From contig NZ_JAKRFI010000002.1 in assembly GCF_022348165.1 (NCBI RefSeq), forward strand, positions 186,001 through 250,000: a stretch of DNA of 64,000 bases. The letters run 5' to 3'. Both the position numbers and the translations under genes were made by a program. Of the stretch, positions 17,266 to 27,378 are shown piece after piece. This stretch comes from Halomonas sp. McH1-25 (GTDB lineage Bacteria > Pseudomonadota > Gammaproteobacteria > Pseudomonadales > Halomonadaceae). The notes beneath the pieces are model-generated. The model saw only the letters and a list, made by a program, of their open reading frames with translations, was not told the DNA's origin and searched no databases. Position 1 is the stretch's first letter; every line of letters starts with the position of its first letter.

Positions 17266-18264
17266 TCACGCCAGACGGTTGGGGCCGCTTTCGCCCTGGC
17301 GGTAGGCGATCAGGTTACTGCAGGTGACCTCGGCGATCTCGCGCAGCGCCTCGGTCGTAAAGAAGCCCTGATGCCCGGTGACCAGCACGTTGGGAAACGT
17401 CATCAGCCGGGCAAAGACGTCGTCGTCGATGAACTCCGCCGAGTGATCGTGGAAGAACAGCTCGCTTTCCTGTTCGTAGACGTCGATGGCCAGCGCACTC
17501 AACTGGCGAGACTTGAGCGCCTCGATCACTGCCTGGGTGTCGATCAGCGCGCCGCGTGAGGTGTTCACCAGCATCGCACCGGGCTTCATCCGCGCCAGGG
17601 CCGGGGCATCGATCAGGTGATAGGTGTCTTCGGTCAGCGGGCAGTGCAGCGAGACGATGTCGGCCTGCGCCAGCAGCGTATCGAGATCGACACGCTCGCC
17701 CCACGTATCGAAGGCCGGGTTGGGAAACGGATCGTAGCCCAGCACCCGGCAACCGAAGCCCTGCAGCAGCCTGGCCATGACCAGACCGATGCGTCCGGTG
17801 CCGACCACCCCGGCGGTCTTGCCGTGCAGGGTGCTGCCGAGTAGGCCATCGAGGGAGAAGTTGCCCTCGCGTACGCGGTTGTAGGCACGATGGGTCTTGC
17901 GGTTCAGCGTCATGATCAGCGCCATGGCATGCTCGGCGACCGCCTCCGGCGAGTAGGCCGGTACCCGGGCCACGAACAGCCCCAGACGCTTTGCGGCATC
18001 CAGATCGACGTTGTTGTAGCCGGCACAGCGCAGCACCACGGCTCTGACGCCTTCGTGGGCCAGCGCCTCGAGCACCTCGGCGTCCAGTACGTCGTTGACG
18101 AACACGCACACCGCCTCGCTGTCCTTCGCCAGCGCCACGGTCCCGGCATTCAGGGTCGCGGCCTGGAATCGCCACTCGATCCCGGCCTCGGCGAAGTGCG
18201 CAGCGCGCACCTCCTCGAGGAACTGCCGATCGTAGGGCTGGGCACTGTAGACCGTGACGCGCAT
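17266..18264 (-). CDS. ldhA: 2-hydroxyacid (D-lactate) dehydrogenase
   Basis: A 332-residue NAD-dependent D-isomer hydroxyacid dehydrogenase. The Rossmann loop is GTGRIG (residues 155-160), the arginine/glutamate of the active site lie in NTSRGALID and the following VYEQE region, and the histidine is in VTGHQGFF near residue 295. The sequence resembles E. coli LdhA (D-lactate dehydrogenase), which reduces pyruvate. The frame extends upstream into the adjacent glycosyltransferase gene; MRVTVYSAQ is the family start. It converges with rpiA. Confidence 0.9.
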   Translation of the reverse strand: MRVTVYSAQPYDRQFLEEVRAAHFAEAGIEWRFQAATLNAGTVALAKDSEAVCVFVNDVLDAEVLEALAHEGVRAVVLRCAGYNNVDLDAAKRLGLFVARVPAYSPEAVAEHAMALIMTLNRKTHRAYNRVREGNFSLDGLLGSTLHGKTAGVVGTGRIGLVMARLLQGFGCRVLGYDPFPNPAFDTWGERVDLDTLLAQADIVSLHCPLTEDTYHLIDAPALARMKPGAMLVNTSRGALIDTQAVIEALKSRQLSALAIDVYEQESELFFHDHSAEFIDDDVFARLMTFPNVLVTGHQGFFTTEALREIAEVTCSNLIAYRQGESGPNRLA

Positions 18265-18280
18265 GGAACACCTCGCTTGC

Positions 18281-19216
18281 TTAGAGCTGGCCCGACAATT
18301 CGAAGTACTTCCTGGCCACCAGCAGCGAGACCAGCCGCTCGCGCCGGCGATCCTTGAACTGTGCCACGTGCTGCTGGGCATTGGCGACAATTTCCAGCGC
18401 CTCGTCGGTATGCGTGGCGTAGTGGTCCATTTTCTCTTCGAGGTCGGCACAGTCGTCCCGCAACGGGACATAGTGCCGATAGGGCTCCAGGCGGCCTTCC
18501 ATGAACCAGGTCTCGAATCGCGGCCGGGGCATGAGGCACAGCGAATTCGACGCCAGGATCCATTTGAGGTTGGTGGCGACGTCCTTGCCCTCCAGGCTCA
18601 GCACGAATTTGTAGCGCAGCTGGTCGCGAATGGACATGAAGGGCCGATAGTCGGGCTGCGACTTGAGTTTGGGATCGGTCTGCCCGATGTCCATCGCCGG
18701 TTGGTCGTGTAGCCGACGGACGATCGAGCGGCGCTGCTCGTGAAAGCATTTACCCCGCCATACCACTGCGTTGCGCTTGCGTTCGAAGGGCTGAGGGTCG
18801 TCGATGAAATTGTAGTGGCGGATGCGATTGAGCTTGAGCAGCACGGCATTGGCGTTGTCGCCGACGATGGGCCGGCTCTTGACGAAGGAAGGCACATCGG
18901 GCACCTGGGTCACATCGCCGAAACGATAGGCAAAGCGACATGCCGGATCGAAATAACGCACCACGCTTTTCGCGTCCAGGTAGTAGGTGCCTCGCCGCTC
19001 GTAGCGAAAGTCGGCGATCCGCTGCGCATGCGTATCGAGCGTAAAGGGGGTCTCGCGCTTGTTATAGTAATTGACCCGTTCGAGGACATCGTCGAGATCC
19101 TGATGGCCGGCAAGAATCCGATCCAGGCGGTAGCGAAAAAGCGCGTCCGGGGCCAGCAGCTGGAACAGACCGGCGGAGTAATAGCGAAGCTTGCGGCTCT
19201 TGTGGAATAGGTTCAT
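18281..19216 (-). CDS. Glycosyltransferase family 90 (CAP10-like) protein
   Basis: A 311-residue protein with the lipid A/LPS CAP10 pattern: DPACRFAYRFGDV, RNAVVWRGKCF, KFVLSLEGKDVATNLKWILASNS and FMEGRLEPYRHYVPL. Such proteins are found in LPS and capsule loci and transfer sugars to lipid-linked or protein acceptors; the sugar is not predictable. No signal peptide or membrane span is obvious, so a cytoplasmic face location is expected. It is 18 bases from waaA and belongs to the LPS core island. Confidence 0.8.
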   Translation of the reverse strand: MNLFHKSRKLRYYSAGLFQLLAPDALFRYRLDRILAGHQDLDDVLERVNYYNKRETPFTLDTHAQRIADFRYERRGTYYLDAKSVVRYFDPACRFAYRFGDVTQVPDVPSFVKSRPIVGDNANAVLLKLNRIRHYNFIDDPQPFERKRNAVVWRGKCFHEQRRSIVRRLHDQPAMDIGQTDPKLKSQPDYRPFMSIRDQLRYKFVLSLEGKDVATNLKWILASNSLCLMPRPRFETWFMEGRLEPYRHYVPLRDDCADLEEKMDHYATHTDEALEIVANAQQHVAQFKDRRRERLVSLLVARKYFELSGQL

Positions 19217-19234
19217 GGACGGCTCTGCCCAATG

Positions 19235-20566
19235 CTACTGAGAATTCATTCGTTCCGTGTCGGTAACTCGGGATGGGCGCGGCAATAGCCTTTCCAGGCC
19301 ATCCAGCGTTCGCACCAGCGCACCACGCTGGGCCATGACCGCCGCTTTCCCGGCCTTTCCCTGGCGCAGCCGTTTCTCGGACGACGCGAATAGGTCGCTC
19401 ACTGCTGCGCCGAGGGCCTCGGCATCAGCGACTTCCATCAGGGCATCGGCGCTATGCAACACCTCGGCGACGTCGCTGAAATTGGCCAGCTCGGGGCCAC
19501 TCAGCACCGGCACGCCCAGGATGGCCGGCTCGAGCAGGTTGTGACCGCCGACCGGCACCAGGCTGCCCCCGACGAAGGCCACATCGGCGGCACCGTAGAG
19601 ACTCATCAGCTCGCCCATGGTATCGCCCAGGTAGACCGTCGTCTCACCCTGTACGGGCTCGCTGCGCGAGCGGCGCGCCAGGCTCTCGCCCCGTTCCCGA
19701 CACAGCGCAGCCACGTCGTCGAAGCGCTGGGGATGTCTTGGCACCAGGATCAACAGGGCATGGGGATACTGCCCACGAACGCGGCGATGGGCCGCCAGCA
19801 CCTGTTCGTCCTCGCCGGGATGAGTCGAGGCCGCGATCCATACCGGTCGCGTGCCGAATGATGTACGTAAGCGCTCACTTTCGCCATGCACCCGCGCATC
19901 CACGTCGATATCGAACTTGAGCGATCCCACCACATCGACACGCTCCCCGGGCATGCCCAGTTCGCGAAAGCGCCCGGCATCCTCGCTGGATTTCGCCGCC
20001 AGCCAGTCGACCTTGGCCAGGGCATTAATCATCAGCGCACCGAGACGCCGATAACCGCGCATGGCGCGTGCCGACAACCGGCCGTTGACCACTGCCACCG
20101 GCACGCCCTGGCGATGACAGGCCTCGAGCAGGTTGGGCCACAGTTCGGTCTCGAAGAAGATCGCCAGCTCCGGCGCAAGCGTACTCACGAAACGCCGAGA
20201 GGCACCGGGGAAGTCCAGCGGCACGAAGTGATGAATCACTTCGTCCTTGAACAGCGCCTCGACACGCTCGGCACCGGTCGCCGTCATGGTAGTCACGACG
20301 AGTCGGTGTGCCGGATAGCGGTTGCGCAGCGCCTCGATCAGCGGCCGGGCGGCGATCACCTCGCCCACCGAGGCGGCATGTAGCCACAGTGTGGCAGCAT
20401 TTGCTCCCGGCACGCTTCCCAACCGCTCGCAACGCGAGTGAGTGGCTACTTGCTCACGCCACACCCGCCGCCAGATCAGCGGTGAGAGTGCATACAGCGC
20501 ACCGCTGTAGAGCCAGCGCGCCCAGCCCTTGGGCGGTGCCGACGACACGCGGCGCTTAGCGTTCAC
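19235..20566 (-). CDS. waaA: Kdo transferase (3-deoxy-D-manno-octulosonic acid transferase)
   Basis: A 443-residue membrane-anchored GT30 enzyme adding Kdo to lipid IVA. It has an N-terminal hydrophobic anchor ([14 protein letters not shown]), the acceptor-domain motif [19 protein letters not shown] and the C-terminal [16 protein letters not shown]. The start is GTG 20566, overlapping the hldE stop by 11 bases. The neighbouring kdkA and OpsX-type heptosyltransferase suggest it may be monofunctional (one Kdo), as in Haemophilus; this is an inference. Confidence 0.95.
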   Translation of the reverse strand: MNAKRRVSSAPPKGWARWLYSGALYALSPLIWRRVWREQVATHSRCERLGSVPGANAATLWLHAASVGEVIAARPLIEALRNRYPAHRLVVTTMTATGAERVEALFKDEVIHHFVPLDFPGASRRFVSTLAPELAIFFETELWPNLLEACHRQGVPVAVVNGRLSARAMRGYRRLGALMINALAKVDWLAAKSSEDAGRFRELGMPGERVDVVGSLKFDIDVDARVHGESERLRTSFGTRPVWIAASTHPGEDEQVLAAHRRVRGQYPHALLILVPRHPQRFDDVAALCRERGESLARRSRSEPVQGETTVYLGDTMGELMSLYGAADVAFVGGSLVPVGGHNLLEPAILGVPVLSGPELANFSDVAEVLHSADALMEVADAEALGAAVSDLFASSEKRLRQGKAGKAAVMAQRGALVRTLDGLERLLPRPSRVTDTERMNSQ

Positions 20567-21986
20567 GGTCGAGGATGGTCGAGATCATGGCCGTGGTGGA
20601 CACGCCGTCCTCGAAGCCCAGTACCTTGACCTCGCCACCGTTGGCGATGACCGCCTCGCCGCCGGCGATGGCCTCGGGCTTGTAGTCGCCGCCCTTGACC
20701 AGCACATCGGGCAGCACCGCCTCGATCAGGCGCGCCGGCGTGTCCTCACCGAAGGCCACCACCCAGTCCACGGCTCCCAGGCCGGCCAGCACCTGCATGC
20801 GCCGCGCCAATGGATTGATGGGCCGCCGCGGCCCCTTGAGGCGAGTGATGGAGGCGTCGTCGTTGACCGCCACGATCAGCCGGTCACCCAGGCGCTTGGC
20901 CTGCTCCAGGTAGGCGACATGGCCGGCATGCAGGATGTCGAAACAGCCATTGGTCATCACCACGCGTTCGCCACGCGCCTGGGCGGCACGCACCGCCTCG
21001 ACCAGCGCCGGCTCGGCAATCACGCCGAATTCCGCCAGCTTGTCGCCGTGCAGGGCGGTGTAGAGTTCGGCGACCGAGAGCGTCGCCGTGCCCGGCTTGG
21101 CGACCACCAGCCCGGCGGCAAGGTTGGCCAGCGTCATTGCCTCGGGATAGGCATGACCGGCGGCCAGGGCCAGGCCGAGCACACCGATCACCGTGTCGCC
21201 GGCACCCGTGACGTCGAACACCTCGCGGGCGTGGGTCGGCAGGTGCAGCGGCGCATGGCCTTCGCGAATCAGGGTCATGCCCTTCTCGCTGCGGGTCACC
21301 AGCAATGCCTCGAGTTCGAGCTCGGCGCGCAGCCGTTCGCCTTTCTCCGCCAGCTCGGCGTCGTCGCGGCAGTGGCCGACCACGGCCTCGAACTCGCCGA
21401 GGTTGGGGGTGATCACGCTGGCACCGCGATAGCGGGTGAAATCGCTGCCCTTGGGGTCGACCAGTACACGCTTGCCGGCGGCGCGGACCAGTGCAATCAG
21501 CGACTCGACGCGGTTGAGCGTGCCCTTGCCGTAGTCGGAGAGAATCACCACGTCGCTGTCGGGCAGCGCCGCCTCGACCTTGCCCAGCAGCTCGGCGGTA
21601 TCGATGTCGCCGAGCCTCTCTTCGAAATCGAGACGGATCAGTTGCTGGTTGCGACTCATCACGCGCAGCTTGGTAATCGTGGGAACTGCGTCGCTACGCT
21701 GAAAGTGAGTGCTCACGCCTGCGGTTTCCAGACGCTGCGCGAGCAGATCGGCATTCTCGTCATCGCCGACCAGACCGGCCAGCGCGGCATGTCCGCCCAG
21801 CGAAGCGATGTTGAGCGCGACGTTGGCCGCGCCGCCGGGCCGGTCCTCGGACTCGCCGACGTGCACCACCGGTACCGGCGCCTCCGGCGAGATGCGCGAC
21901 GTGCCGCCATGCCAGTAACGGTCGAGCATGACGTCGCCGACGACCAGCAGGCGGGCTTGTTCCAGGGCGGTAAGATCAAGCTTCAT
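20556..21986 (-). CDS. hldE: Bifunctional heptose-7-phosphate kinase / heptose-1-phosphate adenylyltransferase
   Basis: A 476-residue fusion (E. coli 477). The N-terminal PfkB kinase domain (about 1-320) carries [11 protein letters not shown] and the catalytic [11 protein letters not shown]; the C-terminal nucleotidyltransferase domain (about 345-476) carries [12 protein letters not shown]. It performs the first and third activating steps of ADP-heptose synthesis; gmhB and hldD for the other steps are in this window, gmhA is not. The stop overlaps the waaA start and the gene overlaps the upstream glycosyltransferase by 11 bases, so translation is probably coupled. Confidence 0.97.
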   Translation of the reverse strand: MKLDLTALEQARLLVVGDVMLDRYWHGGTSRISPEAPVPVVHVGESEDRPGGAANVALNIASLGGHAALAGLVGDDENADLLAQRLETAGVSTHFQRSDAVPTITKLRVMSRNQQLIRLDFEERLGDIDTAELLGKVEAALPDSDVVILSDYGKGTLNRVESLIALVRAAGKRVLVDPKGSDFTRYRGASVITPNLGEFEAVVGHCRDDAELAEKGERLRAELELEALLVTRSEKGMTLIREGHAPLHLPTHAREVFDVTGAGDTVIGVLGLALAAGHAYPEAMTLANLAAGLVVAKPGTATLSVAELYTALHGDKLAEFGVIAEPALVEAVRAAQARGERVVMTNGCFDILHAGHVAYLEQAKRLGDRLIVAVNDDASITRLKGPRRPINPLARRMQVLAGLGAVDWVVAFGEDTPARLIEAVLPDVLVKGGDYKPEAIAGGEAVIANGGEVKVLGFEDGVSTTAMISTILDRER

Positions 21987-23079
21987 TCGGAGGCTCCGGC
22001 GTAGCGGTGCGAGGAAGCGCCAGCAGCGCCTCGATCTGGGCGATGACATCCTCGGCACGGATCAGGGACATGGCATCGGGATGGCGCACCCGCTCGCCCC
22101 AGGCGATGGCCTCGGGATCCTTGTGCAGGTAGGCGCGCACCGCCTCGGGATAGCGATTGACCACATAGTCACGCCACAGGTAAGGCGCGGCACGGTCGGG
22201 ATTGGTCGTGGCGTAGAGCCCCACGGTAGGCGTACCCAGGGCATTGGCCATATGCACCGGTCCCGAATCGGGGGCGACCGCCAAGCGCGCCCGGGCGATC
22301 AGCGCCAGCAACCCTTTCAACGAACTGGCGCCGATGGCGTCGATCACCGCCTCGTCAGGCGTCAGGGCGCGGATACGCTCGCCCATCTCACGCTCCTGGA
22401 CACTGCCGCCGCCAGTCAGCAGCGTCTTCAGGCCGTGCTGCGACCAGAGGTGTTCAGTAACGGTGGCATAGCCTTCCGGCGACCAGTTGCGGAAGTTGCG
22501 CAGTCGTGGGTTGGCGCAAGGACTCATCAGCACATAGGGCGCGTCGCCACTCAATCGCGCCGCTTCGGCGAAGGCTTCCTCGGGCACCGGCAGGTTCCAC
22601 TCGAGACGCTCGGTATAGGCCGGATCGACCCCTAACAGACGAGCGAAGTCCATGAACGATTCGAGGACATGGGCGCGCGGGTGCGGATCCAACTGGCGAT
22701 GAGTGAAGCGATGCTGCCAGTCCTTGGCGCGCGCCTTGTCGTAACCGACCCGCACCTTGGCCTTGAGCCCCAGCGACAGTGCACTGGCGCGCAGGGCCTG
22801 CTGCATGTGCAGCAGGACATCGAAGGGCGTGTCGGCGAGCTGGCGCCAGATCTCGCGCATGCCGGCCAGACCGGTGGCTTTGTCGTAGACCACGAACTCG
22901 ACCCCGGACAGGCCAGAAAGTAGACTGTGCTCGCCCTTGCCGACGATCCAGGTAAGACGGGCTTCCGGCCACTGGCGCTGCAGGGCGCGCACGGTGGGCA
23001 CCAGATTGCAAACATCGCCCAGTGCGGAAAGCCGCAACACGCAAATATGTGCGGGGCGCTCGGGCAGAGGACGCTTCAT
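21976..23079 (-). CDS. Heptosyltransferase, GT9 family, OpsX/WaaC-like
   Basis: A 367-residue transferase with the GT9 motifs [13 protein letters not shown] at the N-terminus and [22 protein letters not shown] in the C-domain. It resembles Haemophilus OpsX more than E. coli WaaC (shared ILRLSA-GDVC, TWIVGK, YDK-TG, LLHMQ-A-RAS-LSLG-KAK segments). OpsX adds the first heptose to Kdo. The ATG at 23079 overlaps the kdkA ATG on the opposite strand within CATG. An in-frame ATG at 23115 is possible but lacks a ribosome-binding site. Confidence 0.85.
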   Translation of the reverse strand: MKRPLPERPAHICVLRLSALGDVCNLVPTVRALQRQWPEARLTWIVGKGEHSLLSGLSGVEFVVYDKATGLAGMREIWRQLADTPFDVLLHMQQALRASALSLGLKAKVRVGYDKARAKDWQHRFTHRQLDPHPRAHVLESFMDFARLLGVDPAYTERLEWNLPVPEEAFAEAARLSGDAPYVLMSPCANPRLRNFRNWSPEGYATVTEHLWSQHGLKTLLTGGGSVQEREMGERIRALTPDEAVIDAIGASSLKGLLALIARARLAVAPDSGPVHMANALGTPTVGLYATTNPDRAAPYLWRDYVVNRYPEAVRAYLHKDPEAIAWGERVRHPDAMSLIRAEDVIAQIEALLALPRTATPEPPNEA

Positions 23080-23806
23080 GCGGTTGGCAACGCTCCAGAC
23101 GGGAAAAGCTTTCATTCTATACGATGCCGGCATTCTATGTGACGCCATGGCTGCGCCACAAATCACGCCCGCCTGGTTCACCCCCGCCTTCTGGCAGGCC
23201 CGCGATGCCGTGACCGGCCAGGCGCCGGGGCGCGGCGCCAGCCTGTTCGTCTCCGCCGCGTCGGTCCTGCCAAGCGATGAGCAATGGGTGTTGCGTAGCT
23301 ACCTGCGCGGCGGTTTCGCCGCCCGCCTCAGCGAGACGCACTACGTATGGGCCGGCCTCGAGCGCACCCGGGCCTTTCGCGAACTGCGCCTGACTGCGGC
23401 CCTGCACGAGCGTGGCCTGCCGGTCCCCACGCCGGTGGCCGGCTGCGTGTGGCGACATGGCCTGACCTACCAGGCCGGGCTGCTGACCGAGCGCCTGATG
23501 GGTGCCCGGTCGCTGGCAGACATGCTCCCGGAAGCCGACGATGCACTGCTGGCCCGGGTCGGCGAGACACTGCGGCGCTTCCACGAGGCGGGGCTCGATC
23601 ACGTCGATCTCAATGCACGCAATCTATTGATCACCCCCGATGAGCGCGTCTGGCTGATCGATCTCGACCGCTGTCGCCTGCGCGCCCCGGGCAACTGGCA
23701 GGAGGCCAACCTCAAGCGGCTGCAGCGTTCCCTGGAGCGTTTTGCACCCGGCCAGGGCGAGGCGACACTACGGCGTCTTCTGCATGGCTATCGACATGCC
23801 GGATGA
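23078..23806 (+). CDS. kdkA: 3-deoxy-D-manno-octulosonic acid kinase
   Basis: A 242-residue kinase-fold protein that phosphorylates Kdo at position 4 in LPS. The catalytic HxDLNxxN motif appears as HVDLNARNLL and the metal-binding DxD as LIDLDRCR; the length matches Haemophilus KdkA (241). I chose ATG 23078 because FILYDAG before the MAAPQ methionine aligns with the Haemophilus N-terminus and AGAGGA lies 7 bases upstream; ATG 23147 is the alternative. It is divergent from the OpsX-like gene, with start codons overlapping head to head. Confidence 0.88.
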   Translation: MRLATLQTGKAFILYDAGILCDAMAAPQITPAWFTPAFWQARDAVTGQAPGRGASLFVSAASVLPSDEQWVLRSYLRGGFAARLSETHYVWAGLERTRAFRELRLTAALHERGLPVPTPVAGCVWRHGLTYQAGLLTERLMGARSLADMLPEADDALLARVGETLRRFHEAGLDHVDLNARNLLITPDERVWLIDLDRCRLRAPGNWQEANLKRLQRSLERFAPGQGEATLRRLLHGYRHAG

Positions 23807-23878
23807 AACGTATTCCACCCCGAAGCTTCCGGATTCTCAAGTGCCCGGAGCCGGCGAGCTACACAACGAGAGGAACCC

Positions 23879-24667
23879 ATGGCCGCCATTACCGGCGTGG
23901 TGATCACGCTCAACGAAGCCGACAATATCGAGGCTTGCCTGGCATCGCTGGCACGCGTCTGCGATGAGCTGATCGTCGTCGATTCCGGGTCCAGCGACGC
24001 CACCTGCGAACTTGCCGAACGCGCCGGCGCCCGGGTCATCGCCCAGCCCTACCTCGGCGATGGACCGCAGAAGAACGTCGGCCCGGCCCGGGCCAGCCAT
24101 CGCTGGGTACTCTCGCTGGACGCCGACGAACGCCTGACCGACGACGCCGTGCAAGCCATTTTGCAGCTCGATCTGGACACGACGACCCGGGCGGGCTTTG
24201 CCCTGCGCCGGCGCAACTTCGTCGGCTCGCGCTGGATCCGGACCTGCGGCTGGTATCCCGACTACTGCATCCGCCTCTACGACCGCGAGCGCAGCGGCTT
24301 TTCCGACAGCCGCCAGCACGCCTCGGTCACGACCCGGGACGTCGACAGACTGAATGCCGATATAGAGCACTACTCGTTCGCCAACCTGAGCGAGCTGTTC
24401 ACCAAGGCCAGCGGCCGCTTCTCCACCCGCGCAGCCAAGATCATGTACCTCAAGGGCAAGCGGGCCAACGCCCTGTCGCCGTTCGTGCACGGCGCCAATG
24501 CCTTCGTGCGCAAGTACGTCTTCCAGCGCGGCTTCATGTCGGGCATCGATGGCGTCTCCGTAGCCCTTTCCGCCGCAGTGAACGCTTACCTCAAGTACGC
24601 CAAGCTGCTCGAGTACCAGCGCGACCGCAAGGTGCGCGAGAGCGAGGACTTCGACCGGGTATGGTGA
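23879..24667 (+). CDS. Family 2 glycosyltransferase, WaaE/LgtF-like
   Basis: A 262-residue inverting GT2 enzyme with the nucleotide-binding start GVVITLNEADNIEACL, the DSGSSDAT loop and the metal-binding DADE in LSLDADERL. This group includes Klebsiella WaaE and Haemophilus LgtF, beta-1,4-glucosyltransferases acting on heptose I, encoded next to waaA in those genomes. The C-terminal region (about 190-250) has amphipathic membrane-binding features. GAGAGGA precedes the ATG and the stop overlaps the next gene by 7 bases. Confidence 0.85.
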   Translation: MAAITGVVITLNEADNIEACLASLARVCDELIVVDSGSSDATCELAERAGARVIAQPYLGDGPQKNVGPARASHRWVLSLDADERLTDDAVQAILQLDLDTTTRAGFALRRRNFVGSRWIRTCGWYPDYCIRLYDRERSGFSDSRQHASVTTRDVDRLNADIEHYSFANLSELFTKASGRFSTRAAKIMYLKGKRANALSPFVHGANAFVRKYVFQRGFMSGIDGVSVALSAAVNAYLKYAKLLEYQRDRKVRESEDFDRVW

Positions 24668-25719
24668 CGTCGTCCACGCCACTGCATGTGCGCCACGTCA
24701 ATCTCGCCAAGGGCTTTCGCGGTGGCGAACGCCAGACCGTGCTGCTGATTCGCGCCCTGGCGGCACATGGCATCGGCCAGAGCCTGGTCTGCCGCCACGA
24801 TTCGCCGCTGCCGGAGGCGCTGGCCGATGTGGATGTCGCCATCCTGCATGCCGACCATCAGCTGGCCGGCCATTTCCGCGGCGCGCGCGCCGACCTGGTT
24901 CACGCCCACGAGGCCAAGGCCGTGCACTGGGCCTACCTGCACCGGCGGCTGCGCGGCACGCCATATCTCCTGACCCGGCGCGTACCGCAGCCGGTCAGGA
25001 ACAAGCCGTTCAATCGACTCACCTATCGCTCGGCCGCCTGCGCCGTGGCGATCTCCCGGATCATCGAACAGCATCTCGATGCCCTGGCCTGGTGCCCCAT
25101 CGCGCGCATTCCCAGTGCCCTGTCGCACCTGCCCAGCGACTCACAACAGGTCGAGGCATTGCGCCAACGCTTCGCCGGACGACGTGTCGTCGGTCATATC
25201 GGCGCCCTGGTCGACCGCCACAAGGGCCAGCGTCTGTTGATCGACGCCGCCCGTCAGCTGCGCGAGTCGCATCCCGAACTGCTGTTCGTGTGCCTGGGGC
25301 AAGGCGAGGACGAGGCGGCGCTCAAGCAGGAAAGCGCCGACCTGGACAACCTCGTCTGGGAGGGCTTTCGCAGCAACGTCGGCGACTATCTCGAGGCCAT
25401 GGCGCTGTTCGCCTTTCCTTCCCGTAACGAAGGGCTGGGCTCGATTCTGCTCGATGTCATGGACCACGACGTGCCGATCGTCGCCGCGGATGTCGACGGC
25501 ATTCCCGACATCGTCGTCGATGACCGCAGCGGCGTGCTGGTGCCGGCCAACGATGCTGGTGCCTTGGCCCGGGCCATCGTCGACCTGCTCGACGACCCGG
25601 AGCGTTGCCTACGTCTCACGACCGGGGCCCGGCAGCGTCTGGAAGGCTTCACGCCAGCCGCCATGGCCGAGCGCTACCTCTCGCTGTATCGCCGTTTGCT
25701 GGTCCCCGACGAGGCATGA
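24661..25719 (+). CDS. Family 4 glycosyltransferase
   Basis: A 352-residue GT-B-fold retaining transferase. The N-domain has KGFRGGERQTVLLIRAL and the C-domain has RRVVGHIGALVDRHKGQ and the nucleotide-sugar-binding EGLGSILLDVMDHDVPIVA with ExxxxxxxE geometry. The donor and acceptor are unknown; context says LPS outer or inner core. Its ATG overlaps the end of the GT2 gene, so it is translationally coupled. Confidence 0.84.
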   Translation: MVTSSTPLHVRHVNLAKGFRGGERQTVLLIRALAAHGIGQSLVCRHDSPLPEALADVDVAILHADHQLAGHFRGARADLVHAHEAKAVHWAYLHRRLRGTPYLLTRRVPQPVRNKPFNRLTYRSAACAVAISRIIEQHLDALAWCPIARIPSALSHLPSDSQQVEALRQRFAGRRVVGHIGALVDRHKGQRLLIDAARQLRESHPELLFVCLGQGEDEAALKQESADLDNLVWEGFRSNVGDYLEAMALFAFPSRNEGLGSILLDVMDHDVPIVAADVDGIPDIVVDDRSGVLVPANDAGALARAIVDLLDDPERCLRLTTGARQRLEGFTPAAMAERYLSLYRRLLVPDEA

Positions 25720-25793
25720 CCGTCCCGTTTGCTTATGACAATTCCACGACAGGCTTGTTACTCTTTCGGCACTGCTGAGAGGACACTGCAACG

Positions 25794-27371
25794 ATGTCGA
25801 TTCGTCATCCCGGGTATCGATGGCCGTCACTGACCCTTCTCGGGCTGTGTCTCGGTTATGCCACAACCACCGTGCTCGCCCTGCCCCACCTGTTGACGCT
25901 ACCCATCCTGGGGCTCTGGCTGACCTTGGCCTGGGCGTTTCGCTGGGGGGCACCGAAACAGGCCCGAGCCCCCGACAAAGTCTGGCCCTGGTCGCTGCTT
26001 CCCCTGGCGCTGTGGTGGCTGTGCGTCTACGTCTCCGACAGTTATGGCAAGGTGGACTTCCCGGCCATCGTCTTCCATTTTCAGGCAGGCGTGACCGACC
26101 ATGGCGGCACCGGGCGAATTCTGATCGCCATCGTGCACACCCTGGCCGGCCTGCTCATGCTGGCCGCCTTCACCTGGCTGGTGCGCGTCGATCACCGTTG
26201 GCGCCTGCTCGAAAAGGTGCTGGTGATGTTTCTGCTGGCCTTCAACCCGTTGTTGTTCGGCATCACCCGCCAAGGGGCCGCCATCGTCACCGAAGACGGG
26301 GCCTGGCTGGACCGGCGCTACTTTCCGCCGACCATCGAGGCGGCACCGGAAAACCCGCCCAATCTGATCCTGCTCTATCTGGAAAGCATCGAAGGCACCT
26401 ATGCCGATGAAGCCCGTTTTGGCGATGTCTACGACGATCTCGAGGCGCTCGGCCAGCGCGGTCTGGTATTCCACGGCGTGCGACAGATCGAGAACACTGG
26501 CTGGACCATGGGCGGGATGATCGCCAGTCAGTGCGGCACGCCGCTGATGCCGGCGGGATTGATTCACGACAACCAGTTCGAGCCGCTAAATCACGTAGTG
26601 CCCGGCGTTAACTGTCTCGGCGACCTGCTCGATGCACAGGGGTATCGGCAAACGTTCATGGGCGGCGCCAGTCTGGCATTCGCCGGCAAAGGCCTGTTCT
26701 ACAAGGGCCATGGCTTCGATCGCATGTTCGGGCGCGAACAGCTCGAAAAGCGCCTGGAGGATCCGGAGTACGTCAACAGTTGGGGCATCAACGACGACTC
26801 GCTGCTCGACATGGCTCTCGAAGAGGTTCGTCAACTGGCTGCGGGAACCGGCCCGTTCGCCTTTGTCGGACTGACCCTGTCGGGGCATCCGCCCTACGGT
26901 TATCCGGCGCAGTCTTGCTACGACCATCAGGGCGAGTTCGACGGTGTCGACATCCTCTATTCGGTGCAATGCAGCGCCTTCCTGGCGCGTCGCTTCATAG
27001 AGCGTCTCGAGGCCGAGGGCTTGCTGGAGAATACATTGGTAGTGGTGGCCAGCGACCACCTGTCGATGAAGAATTCCGCCTGGCAGCGCCTGATCGAGGG
27101 ACCACGCGAGAACACCCTGATCATGTTCGGCAATGGCCTGCCCCAAGGCGTGATCCAGCGCGAGGCGTCGACCGTCGATACCCTGCCCACCCTGCTGGAG
27201 GCCATGGGTTTCAAGGTCCCCTCGCATCGGGCGGGGTTGGGCGCATCGTTGTTATCGCCGGCCCAGACCCTGGTCGAACGCCACGGCCTGGAAGGCTTCA
27301 ACGAGCGCCTGCTCGAGGAGCGCGCGCTGCAGCAGCGCCTGTGGAAGCAGGCCGACGACGTCAGCGGCTAG
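25794..27371 (+). CDS. OpgB-like sulfatase-fold phosphotransferase (phosphoglycerol or phosphoethanolamine transferase)
   Basis: A 525-residue inner-membrane protein: about four transmembrane helices in residues 1-165, then a periplasmic alkaline-phosphatase/sulfatase domain. LLYLESIEGTY, NTGWTMGGMIASQCG (with the likely catalytic threonine), LSGHPPY and VASDHLSMKN align with E. coli OpgB (phosphoglycerol transferase I), but OpgB is about 760 residues, so the C-terminal domain is missing. Its place at the end of the LPS core gene run suggests it decorates LPS or periplasmic glucans with phosphoglycerol or phosphoethanolamine. GAGAGGA precedes the start. Confidence 0.8.
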   Translation: MSIRHPGYRWPSLTLLGLCLGYATTTVLALPHLLTLPILGLWLTLAWAFRWGAPKQARAPDKVWPWSLLPLALWWLCVYVSDSYGKVDFPAIVFHFQAGVTDHGGTGRILIAIVHTLAGLLMLAAFTWLVRVDHRWRLLEKVLVMFLLAFNPLLFGITRQGAAIVTEDGAWLDRRYFPPTIEAAPENPPNLILLYLESIEGTYADEARFGDVYDDLEALGQRGLVFHGVRQIENTGWTMGGMIASQCGTPLMPAGLIHDNQFEPLNHVVPGVNCLGDLLDAQGYRQTFMGGASLAFAGKGLFYKGHGFDRMFGREQLEKRLEDPEYVNSWGINDDSLLDMALEEVRQLAAGTGPFAFVGLTLSGHPPYGYPAQSCYDHQGEFDGVDILYSVQCSAFLARRFIERLEAEGLLENTLVVVASDHLSMKNSAWQRLIEGPRENTLIMFGNGLPQGVIQREASTVDTLPTLLEAMGFKVPSHRAGLGASLLSPAQTLVERHGLEGFNERLLEERALQQRLWKQADDVSG

Positions 27372-27378
27372 CCCGACG

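Noticed and set aside
20529-22004. Open frame of 491 codons on the plus strand opposite hldE
   Set aside because: Antisense shadow of hldE; His/Gln/Arg-rich composition typical of shadows.
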